From: Hoeflea sp.
GTDB taxonomy: Bacteria > Pseudomonadota > Alphaproteobacteria > Rhizobiales > Rhizobiaceae
Direction of reading: 5' to 3'
Assembly: GCF_002733955.1 (NCBI RefSeq)
Contig: NZ_NVXQ01000002.1
Span: 1 to 64,000 of the forward strand
Length of the DNA stretch: 64,000 nt
Under the pieces are notes generated by a model. The model was given only the letters and a program-made list of their open reading frames with translations. It was not told where the DNA came from and made no database searches. Position 1 is the first letter of the stretch; every line of letters begins with the position of its first letter. Positions 45,154 through 54,429 of this stretch are shown here, in pieces. Position numbers and translations under genes: made by a program.

Positions 45154-47646
45154 ATGACGCAGGCAAAACGCGAGGGTTTCGGGCCCGATCCACCCGGCAA
45201 GACAGGAACTGCACATCCTGCCTTCCGGCTGAGCGGCGAACATGGCGCAGCGCTTCCCGCGCTGCGGCAGAGGCCGCGCCTGACATCTCCGGTGCCGGCA
45301 AATGCCGCAAGCAGGATCATTGATGCGCTTCCGCTTTGGCGGCGGGCGATCACCTCGGCCCTTGACGCGGAAACGGACCACGGCCTCGGTTTCCTGTTTT
45401 TACCGGTCGCAATGGGGGCCGGGGCCGGACTTTTCTATCTTGCGCCGACCGATCCTGCCTTGTGGTTCCTCGTTGCCGCGCTTCTCACAGCCCTGATGGT
45501 GGCAGTCTTTGCGCGCAAACATCATGCCGGCGCAGCGCGCGCCGGGGCCTATGCCGCAGCCATATGCGTCGGGGCGCTGGCCGCAGGACTGGAAGCCTCC
45601 AATGGTGCCATCCTGCTCGATACCGATGTCACAACCACCATTTCGGGAACCGTCGAGGCCCGCGAGTTCGATGCCGCGGGCAGGGTGCGTTATCTTGTCA
45701 GGCTGCACGCAACATCCGACCCGAAAATCCGGCGGCCGCCGTCGCGGGTGCGGCTCACCGCCCGCAGCCCGCATCAAGCCGCAGCCGTTGGCGCCACCAT
45801 CACCGGGCGAGCACGTTTGTCATCCCCTTCGGGGCCGGTGATGCCGGGGGGCTATGACTTTGCGTTTCGCGCCTTTGTCGATGGCATTGGTGCGCATGGC
45901 TATTTTTACCGTGTGCCACAGCAGGTGGATCCGCTTTCCGGCGGTGCGCCGGATAAGGCGGGCATGGTCCGGTCCTTTCAAGATGGTCTGCGGCGGGTGC
46001 GCGAACACATCTCGCTGCGCATCCGCACCGTGCTTCCGGGCGATCCGGGCGGGATTGCAGCTGCACTTGCGGTGTCTGACCGCCGCGGCATCAGCAAGCC
46101 GACCGTCGACGCGCTGCGAGCCACCGGGCTGGCGCACATTCTTGCCATCTCCGGACTGCACATGGCGCTGGCCGCAGGCACGCTTTACGTCGGCATCCGC
46201 AAGGGACTGGCGCTGTTCCCGGGGCTGGTCGAGGCCTGGCCGGTCAAGAAATTCGCCGCCATCGGCGCAATGATGACCGCCACCGCCTATTTTCTGATTT
46301 CCGGCGGCAGCGTCTCCACGCAGCGCGCCTGGGTAATGCTGACCGTGATGCTGGTCGCAGTCCTTGCAGACCGGCCGGCCCTGACCATGCGTAATGTGGC
46401 GCTGGCCGCCATCGTCATCATCCTGGTGTCGCCATCCGCTGTGGTCGGGCCCGGCTTCCAGATGTCGTTTGCCGCAACGGCGGCCCTGATATCCGCCTAT
46501 GCCGTCATCTCTCGCCGCGCCCGCGAGACCCGATCAGGGCAGGGCATGGTCAAAGCCCGATCACGGCTGGTGCGGGGACTGGTCTTCGCATTCAAGGCTC
46601 TCCTCGGCCTTGCCATCACGTCGTTGGTGGCGGGGCTCGCAACCGGCCTGTTCTCGGCCCATCATTTTCACCGCGTCGCCGGCGCCGGGCTGCTGGCCAA
46701 TCTGCTCGCCATGCCACTGGTGACCCTGGTGGTGATGCCTGCCGGCCTGGTGGCAATGCTGTTGATGCCGCTCGGGCTCGATGCCTGGGCTTTGCAGATC
46801 ATGGGGCAGGGACTTGAGGGCGTGGTCGCGGTGGCCACCTCTGTCAACGCATTTGGCGGAGACATCAGCGTCGGCCAGATCCCGCTGATCTCCACCCTGG
46901 CGACGGGGGCCGGGTTCGTCATTCTGGTGTTTCTCAGCAGCTGGCTGAGACTGGCCGGGCTGGCCCTGATCGGCCTTGGTTTGGTGCTCGCAACGCCGCT
47001 GTTTGCCGGCAAGACACCAGACATCCTGATCAGTGAAACCGGAAAGCTGGTGGGCGTGTCCGGACCGGACGGTCTGGCCAGCAATGCAGCGCGGCCATCT
47101 TCCTTCGTGTTCAGCCAATGGCAGACAGCCCTGCGCGGGGCAACGCATGTTCCACCCGTCCAGGTGCGGGGAGCAAGACCCGACCAGACAGCTGATCCTC
47201 CGGCCAAACCGAACGCGGACAGCCTTGATCGCCTGCTGCGTTCCGCCGAACTGCAGACCTCGCGGTTTCACTGCGCAAACCGCGGCGTCTGCGCAGCCGT
47301 TCACGCTGGTGTCAGGATTGTCGCAATTGACCAGGCAGCCCTTATAGGTGCGGCCTGCGACCGGGCCGATCTGGTTGTCATTTCGATCCCGGTCTATCTC
47401 GACGAATGCCGGTCGGGTGCCACGCTGGTCACGGCAAGAACTCTGCGCCGAACCGGTTCGCTGGCAATCACGGTTCAAGAGGGCCGAGACTCACCGGTCG
47501 ACCAGAGGTCGCAGCCCGGAAGCGGGGCTGGGAACAGCATCGGCGCCCACTTTCGAATTGACGCTGCGGTGCAAGGCGTCATCCGGCCATGGACGCTGCA
47601 GCGCTATTACGAATGGCGCACCGGCACCTTCGACCTGCCTGGCTGA
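45154..47646 (+). CDS. ComEC/Rec2 family competence protein
   Basis: 830-residue polytopic protein related to the DNA-uptake channel ComEC. It has an N-terminal membrane region with a DUF4131 OB-like domain (about 150-250) and the Competence domain (about 290-560), including the characteristic [22 protein letters not shown] at its start. The C-terminal region (about 620-830) shows no HxHxDH motif, so the metallo-beta-lactamase-like nuclease domain of Gram-positive ComEC is absent or inactive. It lies between gltA and lexA as in other Rhizobiales. Whether it imports DNA here is unknown. Confidence 0.88.
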   Translation: MTQAKREGFGPDPPGKTGTAHPAFRLSGEHGAALPALRQRPRLTSPVPANAASRIIDALPLWRRAITSALDAETDHGLGFLFLPVAMGAGAGLFYLAPTDPALWFLVAALLTALMVAVFARKHHAGAARAGAYAAAICVGALAAGLEASNGAILLDTDVTTTISGTVEAREFDAAGRVRYLVRLHATSDPKIRRPPSRVRLTARSPHQAAAVGATITGRARLSSPSGPVMPGGYDFAFRAFVDGIGAHGYFYRVPQQVDPLSGGAPDKAGMVRSFQDGLRRVREHISLRIRTVLPGDPGGIAAALAVSDRRGISKPTVDALRATGLAHILAISGLHMALAAGTLYVGIRKGLALFPGLVEAWPVKKFAAIGAMMTATAYFLISGGSVSTQRAWVMLTVMLVAVLADRPALTMRNVALAAIVIILVSPSAVVGPGFQMSFAATAALISAYAVISRRARETRSGQGMVKARSRLVRGLVFAFKALLGLAITSLVAGLATGLFSAHHFHRVAGAGLLANLLAMPLVTLVVMPAGLVAMLLMPLGLDAWALQIMGQGLEGVVAVATSVNAFGGDISVGQIPLISTLATGAGFVILVFLSSWLRLAGLALIGLGLVLATPLFAGKTPDILISETGKLVGVSGPDGLASNAARPSSFVFSQWQTALRGATHVPPVQVRGARPDQTADPPAKPNADSLDRLLRSAELQTSRFHCANRGVCAAVHAGVRIVAIDQAALIGAACDRADLVVISIPVYLDECRSGATLVTARTLRRTGSLAITVQEGRDSPVDQRSQPGSGAGNSIGAHFRIDAAVQGVIRPWTLQRYYEWRTGTFDLPG

Positions 47647-47721
47647 GACACAAGCCCCCACGAAACCGCACTGGATAAAATCGCTTGGGCAAAGCTCGAA
47701 ACCCGACCGGTTCCAGTCAGA

Positions 47722-48438
47722 TCAGTGATAACGACGGATCAGGCCGACCAGCTTGCCCTGAACCTTGACCCGGTCCGGCCCGAAAATCCGGGTCTCGTAG
47801 GCCGGGTTGGCGGCCTCCAGCGCGATCGATGCGCCCTTGCGACGGAACCGCTTCAGCGTGGCTTCCTCATCATCGACCAGCGCAACGATGATGTCACCGG
47901 GATTGGCCGTGGTCATGTTGCGGATGACAACCGTGTCACCATCGAAGATGCCCGCATCGATCATCGAATCACCCTTGACCTCGAGCGCGTAATGGTCGCC
48001 GGGGCCGATCATTTCAGCCGGCACGGTGATGTTGTGAGTAATGTTCTGAATCGCCGAAATCGGCACACCGGCCGCAATCCGTCCCATCATCGGCACATCG
48101 GCCACCTGCGACGGCTCGTCATTGGCCGGTTCCGCACGTCGCACCGGTTCAGGCTGCTTGCCCTGGCCGCCTTCGATGACGCTTGGCGAAAAGCCGCGCC
48201 GCGGCTGCAGATTGGCCTGGTAGCTGTCAGGCAGCTTGATCACTTCCAGCGCCCGCGCCCGGTTGGGAAGCCGGCGGATGAAGCCACGTTCCTCGAGTGC
48301 CGTGATCAGACGGTGAATGCCGGATTTGGACGCCAGATCAAGCGCATCCTTCATCTCGTCAAAGGAAGGCGGAATCCCGCTTTCCTTCATGCGTTCGTTG
48401 ATGAAAAGGAGAAGCTCGTGCTGTTTGCGCGTCAACAT
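47722..48438 (-). CDS. lexA: SOS repressor LexA
   Basis: Represses the DNA-damage regulon and cleaves itself when RecA filaments form. 238 residues: winged HTH (1-65, [20 protein letters not shown]), linker, and S24 peptidase domain. The cleavage site is A123-G124 in GRIAAGVP, the catalytic dyad S158 (GDSMIDAG) and K196 (ATLKRF). An SOS box lies 65 bp upstream, so it is autoregulated. Confidence 0.97.
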   Translation of the reverse strand: MLTRKQHELLLFINERMKESGIPPSFDEMKDALDLASKSGIHRLITALEERGFIRRLPNRARALEVIKLPDSYQANLQPRRGFSPSVIEGGQGKQPEPVRRAEPANDEPSQVADVPMMGRIAAGVPISAIQNITHNITVPAEMIGPGDHYALEVKGDSMIDAGIFDGDTVVIRNMTTANPGDIIVALVDDEEATLKRFRRKGASIALEAANPAYETRIFGPDRVKVQGKLVGLIRRYH

Positions 48439-48948
48439 TGGTAAATTACCCCGGTGGCCGACTCGACGGCTGAATGAAACAAAACCAGAACCTAGCTATC
48501 ATGTTCCATATGTGTTCCACAAGAGGTAAAGAAACAATAAAGGAACATCCGCCCCGAATGCCGACTTTGCTGCGGTCACGACCAGAAAGGGGCGATTTAT
48601 CCGCCTTATCTCGGTCAACACATTGATTGCATTGCTGTGTAGTCGGTTCAGCGACGGTGTCGCAGCAATTGCTCGCTCACCGGCTCATGTGCTTTAAATT
48701 TATGAAATCAAAGGGTAAATATGAAGTCCGGAACGAATAGGGAATGAAGCACGAAAGGGCATGGCGTGCAGGGAACAAGGCGGTGGTGTCTGCGTAGCTG
48801 CCGTGAATGATCTGCTCTCCGTAATCTTCGGGGCAAGGGCCCGGACTGCGGTGTTTCATGCCCTGAGCACGTTAAGCTCATGATCTCCTGGTTCCCATGC
48901 GAATCGGTTCTTCGCCGTCATGCCAATGCTTTCGCCTCCGGTCAGCTG
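48439..48948. other. Intergenic region between lexA and gntR-type gene
   Basis: 510 bp between the lexA start and the end of the GntR gene, both on the minus strand. It contains the SOS box; the rest (about 48545-48948) shows no supported ORF, RNA or repeat. Confidence 0.45.
48503..48517 (-). promoter_or_regulatory. SOS box, GTTC-N7-GTTC
   Basis: GTTC at 48503-48506 and 48514-48517 with exactly seven bases between is the alphaproteobacterial LexA direct repeat, upstream of lexA. Confidence 0.85.
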
Positions 48949-49710
48949 TCACAACATGGTTCGGGCGCGTTCGGATGTGTCGCGAATATGGTGCTCGATC
49001 AGCGCCGATGCCTTCTCGGCGTCGCGGTCCAGCGCGGCTAGCATGATCTGCCGGTGTTCCTCGAATTTCTCCTTGCCGAGCCCCTGCGGCGCCATCTTGG
49101 TGACAAACCGGTAGCGGTCGAGCTGGTTGAACATCAGGGATCTGAGCTTGAACAACCACTTGCCGCGGCAGGCCGCGACCAGCGATTCATGGAATTCGCG
49201 ATGCCGCTGCACCCATTCCGAATGACGTTCGATGCGCTCGGGCCAGGACAGCTTTTCGATGATGTTGAGCCGGTGGTGGGACGAAACGATGTGGCTTTCC
49301 CAGTCGTCATCGCCATGCGCGATCGCATCGGTGATGGCGCGTTTTTCCAGTTCGATGAAATGCTCGGTGATCTCGATCAGCTCTTCGCCGGAAACCGGGG
49401 CCACCCGGAAACCCTTGCCGGCCTCCAGCGTCACGAAACCTTCCGAAACCAGTTGCGACAGGCCTTCGCGCAGCGTGCCGATCCCGACGTCGTAGCGCTT
49501 GGTCATGTCGGCGAATTTGAGCCGGGTTTCGGGCTCGAAGACACTGCTGACGATGTCGGAGCGCAGCCGTTCGACCACGTCGCGTCCGCCCGATTGCTCC
49601 ACCTTGGCGGGCTCCTGCCGTACGGGTTTGGTAAGATCGATGGTCAGGGTCGTGCTCCCTCGAAGATCAAGACCGTCCGGCGTGGCGGCGGCCCGTGGTC
49701 GTGTGTTCAA
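48949..49710 (-). CDS. GntR family regulator with FCD domain
   Basis: Probable ligand-controlled repressor of the neighbouring catabolic operon. About 253 residues: winged HTH around 40-110 (DVVERLRSDIVSSVFEPETRLKF, then GIGTLREGLSQLVSEGFV) and an all-helical FCD domain (about 115-245), with metal or ligand residues in SHHRLNIIE, HREFHESLV and LIEHHIRD. The frame opens with a TTG at 49710 lacking a ribosome site, so a start slightly downstream (for example a GTG before the HTH) is possible. One copy of the ATTTTCGAAAAT-type palindrome lies just upstream (49721-49732). Confidence 0.88.
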   Translation of the reverse strand: MNTRPRAAATPDGLDLRGSTTLTIDLTKPVRQEPAKVEQSGGRDVVERLRSDIVSSVFEPETRLKFADMTKRYDVGIGTLREGLSQLVSEGFVTLEAGKGFRVAPVSGEELIEITEHFIELEKRAITDAIAHGDDDWESHIVSSHHRLNIIEKLSWPERIERHSEWVQRHREFHESLVAACRGKWLFKLRSLMFNQLDRYRFVTKMAPQGLGKEKFEEHRQIMLAALDRDAEKASALIEHHIRDTSERARTML

Positions 49711-49720
49711 TCAGACCGAT

Positions 49721-49732
49721 ATATTCGAAAAT
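49721..49732. promoter_or_regulatory. GntR operator candidate 1
   Basis: ATATTCGAAAAT matches the palindrome ATTTTCGAAAAT at 11 of 12 positions and lies directly upstream of the gntR-type gene, suggesting autoregulation. Confidence 0.6.
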
Positions 49733-49844
49733 TTACAATTGGTACAGGGCCATTGCGGCGTAGGTCGCCCGACATCGTGTTGCCCTGGTCTCCCGGACCG
49801 CAAATCCGGGCCAACCCGGACGACTGTCCGATTCAGCGGTGAAA

Positions 49845-49856
49845 AATTTCGAAAAC
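49845..49856. promoter_or_regulatory. GntR operator candidate 2 (degenerate)
   Basis: AATTTCGAAAAC matches the palindrome at 10 of 12 positions, 33 bp before the perfect copy. Possibly an auxiliary site; weaker evidence than the others. Confidence 0.4.
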
Positions 49857-49888
49857 GGCTTTACGCGACTACATTCCAAGATAGAATG

Positions 49889-49900
49889 ATTTTCGAAAAT
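49889..49900. promoter_or_regulatory. GntR operator candidate 3 (perfect)
   Basis: Perfect 12-bp palindrome ATTTTCGAAAAT ending 14 nt before the ATG of the FAH-family gene. Confidence 0.7.
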
Positions 49901-49914
49901 GGGTGGAGATTTGA

Positions 49915-50742
49915 ATGAAGTATCTTTCCTTTCGCAGGGCAGGCGTTGCCTCATGGGGCCTGTTGAAAGACGGCGGCATCGTCGATCTGGGCGGTGAGGC
50001 GGCTGATCTGCGTGCTTTCATCGCTGCCGGATTCCCGGGGGCCGAAGCGCTGGCGGCCCGTCCGGTCAGTCTTGCGCCGTCAGACGTGGTTCTCGATCCG
50101 GTGATCCCCAATCCCTCCAAGATCGTCATGGCGGCGATCAACTATTACGAGGCCGACACCGATCCTGCAAAGGTGCCGGAATACCCGGTGCTGTTCCTGC
50201 GCCTGCCGGCGTCGCAGATCGGTCATGGCGCAGCCTTGCTGCAGCCGCGGTCGTCACAGAAGCTCGATTTCGAAGGCGAGCTGGCGGTCATTATCGGGCA
50301 GGGCGGCCGCCACATCCCGCAGGACCAGGCGCTCGCACATGTTGCCGGCTATTCGATCTACAATGACGGCAGCGTTCGCGACTGGCAGAAGCACAGCCAT
50401 CAATTCACTCCGGGCAAGAACTTTGTCGGCACCGGCGCCTTTGGCCCGTGGATGGTCACCGCTGACGAGATTCCGCCGCGGCCGCTGTCGCTGGTCACGA
50501 GGGTCAACGGCGTTGAGAAGCAGCGCACCGACACCTCGAAGATGATCTTCGATATTCCCTATCTGATCAATTACATCTCGACTTTCACCCCGCTCGAACC
50601 CGGCGATGTCATCGTCACCGGCACATGCACCGGCTTCGGGTCGACCCGCAGGCCGCAGGAGTTTCTCAGCCCCGATGACGTCGTCGACATCGAGATCGAA
50701 GCCATTGGAACGCTGTCAAACACCGTTGCACGGGAGCCGTAG
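49915..50742 (+). CDS. Fumarylacetoacetate hydrolase (FAH) family protein
   Basis: Metal-dependent C-C hydrolase, decarboxylase or hydratase acting on oxo-acids from ring cleavage. 275 residues. The metal ligands are E120 and E122 (DFEGELAVI) and D151 (YNDGSVRDW); KNFVGTGAFGPWMVT and TGTCTGFGS correspond to the conserved phosphate/oxyanion segments. The loop near 74 (MAAINYYEADTD) replaces the usual LNY-x-xH, so the substrate may differ from characterised members. First gene of the catabolic set; a perfect palindrome lies just upstream and a second one separates it from the dioxygenase gene. Confidence 0.88.
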   Translation: MKYLSFRRAGVASWGLLKDGGIVDLGGEAADLRAFIAAGFPGAEALAARPVSLAPSDVVLDPVIPNPSKIVMAAINYYEADTDPAKVPEYPVLFLRLPASQIGHGAALLQPRSSQKLDFEGELAVIIGQGGRHIPQDQALAHVAGYSIYNDGSVRDWQKHSHQFTPGKNFVGTGAFGPWMVTADEIPPRPLSLVTRVNGVEKQRTDTSKMIFDIPYLINYISTFTPLEPGDVIVTGTCTGFGSTRRPQEFLSPDDVVDIEIEAIGTLSNTVAREP

Positions 50743-50824
50743 AAAGCGGGGCAGGCGGGTGTTTCGGCCGTTCGCTGCGCGGATGGGCAATCCGAAACAC
50801 AATGCCTTATTCAACTATACAGAA

Positions 50825-50836
50825 ATTTTCGAAAAT
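50825..50836. promoter_or_regulatory. GntR operator candidate 4 (perfect)
   Basis: Second perfect ATTTTCGAAAAT, between the FAH gene and the dioxygenase gene, 68 nt before the ATG; implies a separate controlled promoter for the downstream genes. Confidence 0.7.
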
Positions 50837-50904
50837 GTTTGAGGTGGCCGGATTTGTATGCTAGGTCATCCTCACAGTGAAGGACCAACTCGGTGGAGGG
50901 TAGA

Positions 50905-51810
50905 ATGAGTTATCTGGTCAATGCGATCGGCCACGTGCAATTGAATGTGGTCGACGTGGAGGCGCTGGTGAAGGAGTCCGAGGATATCATCGGGCTGCAC
51001 GTCACCCACCGGGAGGCAAACACCGTCTGGTTGTCCTGCAGCGGCCGCAAGGCGGAACTGGTGCTGCACAAGGCAGATGAGAATTCGGTCCGTTCGATCG
51101 GCTTCGATGCCCTGTCCGCCGATGCCGTGCGCGAAGCCGCAAGCCGGGTCGAGGCTGCCGGCTGCAAGCTGGTGTGCGAAACACCCTCACTTTCCTGCTG
51201 CGAAGCCGGTATCAGCTTTCTCACCCCGCAGGGCCATGTCATCGAAGTTCATACCCCGATCGCTGACGAAACTTATGGACGCCGCAATTTCACCCTCGGC
51301 ATCGGCGCGCTGCGCCTGGACCATGTCAATCTGACCTCCCCGGAGCCGACGGAAACCCGGGCCCATTTCGAGCAGATCATGGGGCTGAAGCTCTCCGAGC
51401 GCATGGTTGATGACGGGCTCAGCTGGATGCGTGGTGCCAACCTCTTGCACCATTGTGTCGGCATCGTGCGCGGACCCACCGGCCTGCATCATTATTCCTT
51501 CGAGGTTGCCGAGTTCGGCGACTACTGCAAGCTCGGCGATCGTCTCGACACCGTCAGCAAGGAAATTGTCTGGGGGCCTGGCCGTCACCGTCCGGGCGAC
51601 AACACCTATGCCTATTACATCGACGCTTGCGGCGCGATGGTCGAGCTCGCCGGCGGCATGGCAATGATCCACGACGACGCCCGCTACGAGCCGAATGTGA
51701 TCACCGCGCTCAAGCGCCCCGAAAATGTTCGCGTCATGAATGTCTGGGGCACGCCGGCGCCGCAGCCGTGGCTGCAGCACAAATTCCCCTGGGGAAAGTT
51801 CGCTGCCTGA
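50905..51810 (+). CDS. Two-domain VOC protein, probable type I extradiol dioxygenase
   Basis: 301 residues, the usual length of BphC/XylE-type enzymes, made of two VOC modules (about 5-118 and 135-255). The C-terminal module keeps a 2-His-1-Glu set: H140 (RLDHVNL), H195 or H196 (GLHHYSFEV) and E247 (MVELAGG), plus second-shell H228 and Y237 in a near-complete extradiol signature (GRHRPGDNTYAYYIDACG; the usual Pro is Ala). It should open a catechol-like ring next to the hydroxyls with Fe(II) or Mn(II). Start ATG 50905 with GGAGGG upstream. The natural substrate is unknown. Confidence 0.8.
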   Translation: MSYLVNAIGHVQLNVVDVEALVKESEDIIGLHVTHREANTVWLSCSGRKAELVLHKADENSVRSIGFDALSADAVREAASRVEAAGCKLVCETPSLSCCEAGISFLTPQGHVIEVHTPIADETYGRRNFTLGIGALRLDHVNLTSPEPTETRAHFEQIMGLKLSERMVDDGLSWMRGANLLHHCVGIVRGPTGLHHYSFEVAEFGDYCKLGDRLDTVSKEIVWGPGRHRPGDNTYAYYIDACGAMVELAGGMAMIHDDARYEPNVITALKRPENVRVMNVWGTPAPQPWLQHKFPWGKFAA

Positions 51811-51851
51811 AGCCGCGCGCCCCGGACAACACCAAATCAAGTGAGAGCAAC

Positions 51852-52412
51852 ATGACAACTATCGGCATTCTTGAAGGCTCGTTGCGCAAGGCATCGCTGT
51901 CGCGTGCGGTTGCGCGCGCAGCTTCGGATCTGACGCCTCAGGGGGTGACTGTCACCATCCTGCCAAGCACCGAAGCCCTGCCGCACTACAATCAGGACAT
52001 CAAGGACGAGGGCATTCCCGCCTCGGTGGCCGAGCTTGCCGAGGCAATTTCCGGGATCGATGCGCTGCTCATCGTCACCCCCGAGTACAATTGGTCCATT
52101 CCCGGCGCGCTAAAGAACGCGATCGACTGGCTGTCGCGGCTGGACCCGCTGCCGCTTGCGTCGATGGCGGTGGCGATCTGGACCGTGTCTCCCGGCCTTC
52201 TCGGCGGCGCCCGTGTGCACGAGAGCCTGCGCCAGACGCTGCATTCCCAGGGCATGCAGATCATGGCCAAGCCGGAAATCCAGATCGGCGGCGCCAAGGG
52301 CAAGGTCGACGTCGAAGCCGGCAAGATCAGCCACGAAGACACCGCCGAGTTCCTGCGCAAGCACCTCGCGGCGTTCGAAGCCTTTGCCAAATCCTGGAGC
52401 GGCCGGTCCTGA
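51852..52412 (+). CDS. NADPH-dependent FMN reductase family protein
   Basis: Flavodoxin-like reductase of 186 residues. FMN phosphate loop GSLRKASLSRAV near residue 9; isoalloxazine-contacting TPEYNWSIPGALKNAIDWLSR near 77. It could supply reduced flavin to a monooxygenase or keep quinone intermediates reduced (ChrR/ArsH-like). In the operon it lies 41 bp after the dioxygenase gene. No flavin monooxygenase gene is visible, so a quinone-reductase role is the better guess. Confidence 0.87.
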   Translation: MTTIGILEGSLRKASLSRAVARAASDLTPQGVTVTILPSTEALPHYNQDIKDEGIPASVAELAEAISGIDALLIVTPEYNWSIPGALKNAIDWLSRLDPLPLASMAVAIWTVSPGLLGGARVHESLRQTLHSQGMQIMAKPEIQIGGAKGKVDVEAGKISHEDTAEFLRKHLAAFEAFAKSWSGRS

Positions 52413-52456
52413 GAAGGGGCATCGGACCAGCGCTATCCATTGGGAGATAAGAGACT

Positions 52457-53344
52457 ATGGAGCATCCACTTACATTCATGTCCGACGGCCTGAAACTCTC
52501 GGGCGTGTTGCACGTGCCCGAAGGCCGTGCACCGGGGCAGAAACTGCCGACCTTCATCGTGCTACACGGCTTTGTCGGCACCAAGGACAAGTCCCACGTC
52601 GAGCTGCTGGCGCGGATGATCGAGGAAATGGGCTATTGCGTCTTCCGCATCGATTTCCGCGGCTGCGGCGAGAGCGAGGGCGCCCGCGGTGAAGTCCGCT
52701 GCTTCGACCAGGTTGCCGACACCAAGAATGCGGTGACCTTCATATCCGGGCGCGAAGAAGTCGACCCCGAGCGCATCGGCGTCACCGGCCACAGCTTCGG
52801 TGCCGCCGTGGCGATCTTTGCCGGTGGCATCGACGAGCGCATTGCCGCCGTCATGTCCTTCTGCGGCTGGGGCGATGGCGAACGCAAGTTCCGCGGTCAG
52901 CACCCGACGCCGGAAGCCTGGGCGAAATTCACCGGCATCCTCGAAGAGGGCCGCAAGCACAAGGCCAAAACCGGCGAAAGCATGTGGGTCTCGCGCTTCG
53001 ACGTGGTGCCGATCCCCGAAGAGCTGCGCTCCAACCTGTCGCCCAAGGCGCAGTTCGAAGTGCCGGTCGAAACAGCCTGGAGCATGTACAATTTCCGCGC
53101 CGACGATGTCGTGGCCGACATCGCGCCGCGTCCGCTCTTGCTGTTTCACACCGCCGGTGACGTGATCACGCCGATGGAACAGTCGATCCGGCTGTTCGAA
53201 AAGGCCGGCGCCAATGCCGAACTGATGATCCCGACCGGCATGTCGCACTTCCCGCTTTCGGAAGAGGACGAGCCGCACACACGGACTCTCGTCCAGGCCT
53301 GGCTCGACAAGTTCTTCCCCAGCCCGCTGCGGCAAAACTCATGA
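52457..53344 (+). CDS. Alpha/beta hydrolase
   Basis: 295-residue serine hydrolase. Nucleophile elbow GHSFGA with S113, acid D235 (HTAGDVITP), base H264 (GMSHFPL); oxyanion segment VLHGFVGTKDK. No signal peptide, hence cytosolic. It resembles acyl-esterase or C-C hydrolases of COG1073/DLH type and would act on an ester or on a ring-cleavage product. It overlaps the next gene by 4 bp. Confidence 0.85.
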   Translation: MEHPLTFMSDGLKLSGVLHVPEGRAPGQKLPTFIVLHGFVGTKDKSHVELLARMIEEMGYCVFRIDFRGCGESEGARGEVRCFDQVADTKNAVTFISGREEVDPERIGVTGHSFGAAVAIFAGGIDERIAAVMSFCGWGDGERKFRGQHPTPEAWAKFTGILEEGRKHKAKTGESMWVSRFDVVPIPEELRSNLSPKAQFEVPVETAWSMYNFRADDVVADIAPRPLLLFHTAGDVITPMEQSIRLFEKAGANAELMIPTGMSHFPLSEEDEPHTRTLVQAWLDKFFPSPLRQNS

Positions 53345-54372
53345 CACTGTTTCGCGCACAGGATCTTCAGACCTATGCGGCGGCGCTTCTGGCCGGCGGC
53401 GGATTTTCGCCGGCCCATGCCGAAGAGACCGCGCGCGTTCTGGTCTGGGCCAATGCGCGCGGAGCGGAATCGCATGGTGTCTTGCGCATTCCCCGCTATG
53501 TCGAGATGGTCGAGCAGGGCAAGATCGACCCCGTGGCTGTGCCGCGGGTTGAAAAGACCGAGGGCGCCGTCTCCATTCTCGAAGCATCCAGAGCGCCAGG
53601 CGCATCGTCGATGCTGGCAGCGATGGACGAAGCGGTCTCGATTGCGTCGCGACTGGGCATCGGCTGGTGCTCGGCCCGCAACATCACCCATGCCGGCGCT
53701 GTCGGTTATTACACCATGCAGGCTGCCAATCGCGGCTTTGTCGGCATTGTCATGTCGGCTTCCGGCCCGCTGATGGCCTATCACGGCGCACGGGTGTCGG
53801 GGGTTTCGACCAATCCGCTGTCGATCGCGGTGCCGTCCTCCGGCAATCCGCTGCTTCTCGACATGTCGACATCCAATGTCGCGCTGGGCAAGGTCATGGC
53901 GGCCAAGGATGCCGGCACCTCGGTGCCCGAAGGCTGGGGCATCGATGCCGAAGGGGCGCCCGCGACCGATCCGAAGAAGATTGCAACGCTGACGCCGCTG
54001 GGTGGCCCGAAGGGCTCCGGCCTGTCGCTGATGATCGAGATCCTGGCCAGTGTGCTGGTTTCGAACCCGGTGATTTCCGAGGCGCTTTCAGGCCGTGCTG
54101 CGGCGATGAACGGGCTGGCAATGGCGCTCAATGTCAAGGCCTTCGCTAATCCCGATACTTTCGCCCGGCAGATCGCCGAACTGGTCGCATCGATCAAGGG
54201 GCTGCCGACAGCAAGCGGCACCGATGAAGTTCTGATGCCTGGTGAGCGTGGTTTTGCCATGGCGGAACAGCGCACCCGTGACGGCATACCGGTAGCGGCT
54301 GGCACATTGAAACGACTGGCTGAATTGGCAGAGCGGTTGGGTGTAAACTCACCCGAGGCGCTGCAGGCATAA
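53341..54372 (+). CDS. Ldh family NAD(P)-dependent 2-hydroxyacid oxidoreductase
   Basis: 343-residue member of the malate/L-lactate dehydrogenase family (Ldh_2 fold, unrelated to Rossmann enzymes), which oxidises or reduces 2-hydroxy acids or cyclic imines. Family features: RGAESHGVLRIPRYVEMVEQG near residue 38, VGYYTMQAANRGFVGI with the catalytic His nearby (NITHAGAVGYY), and NPLSIAVPSSGNPLLLDMSTS near 160. The GPKGSGLSLMIEIL segment binds the cofactor. It starts in the alpha/beta hydrolase stop, so the two are coupled. Confidence 0.88.
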   Translation: MTLFRAQDLQTYAAALLAGGGFSPAHAEETARVLVWANARGAESHGVLRIPRYVEMVEQGKIDPVAVPRVEKTEGAVSILEASRAPGASSMLAAMDEAVSIASRLGIGWCSARNITHAGAVGYYTMQAANRGFVGIVMSASGPLMAYHGARVSGVSTNPLSIAVPSSGNPLLLDMSTSNVALGKVMAAKDAGTSVPEGWGIDAEGAPATDPKKIATLTPLGGPKGSGLSLMIEILASVLVSNPVISEALSGRAAAMNGLAMALNVKAFANPDTFARQIAELVASIKGLPTASGTDEVLMPGERGFAMAEQRTRDGIPVAAGTLKRLAELAERLGVNSPEALQA

Positions 54373-54429
54373 CACGAAACCTGGCCGCGGGCGCCTTGTT
54401 CGGGCGCGAGGCAAGGGAGGAGACGAAAA

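Noticed and set aside
48677-48859. 60-codon minus-strand ORF between lexA and the GntR gene
   Set aside because: No ribosome site, no coding character, no recognisable features.
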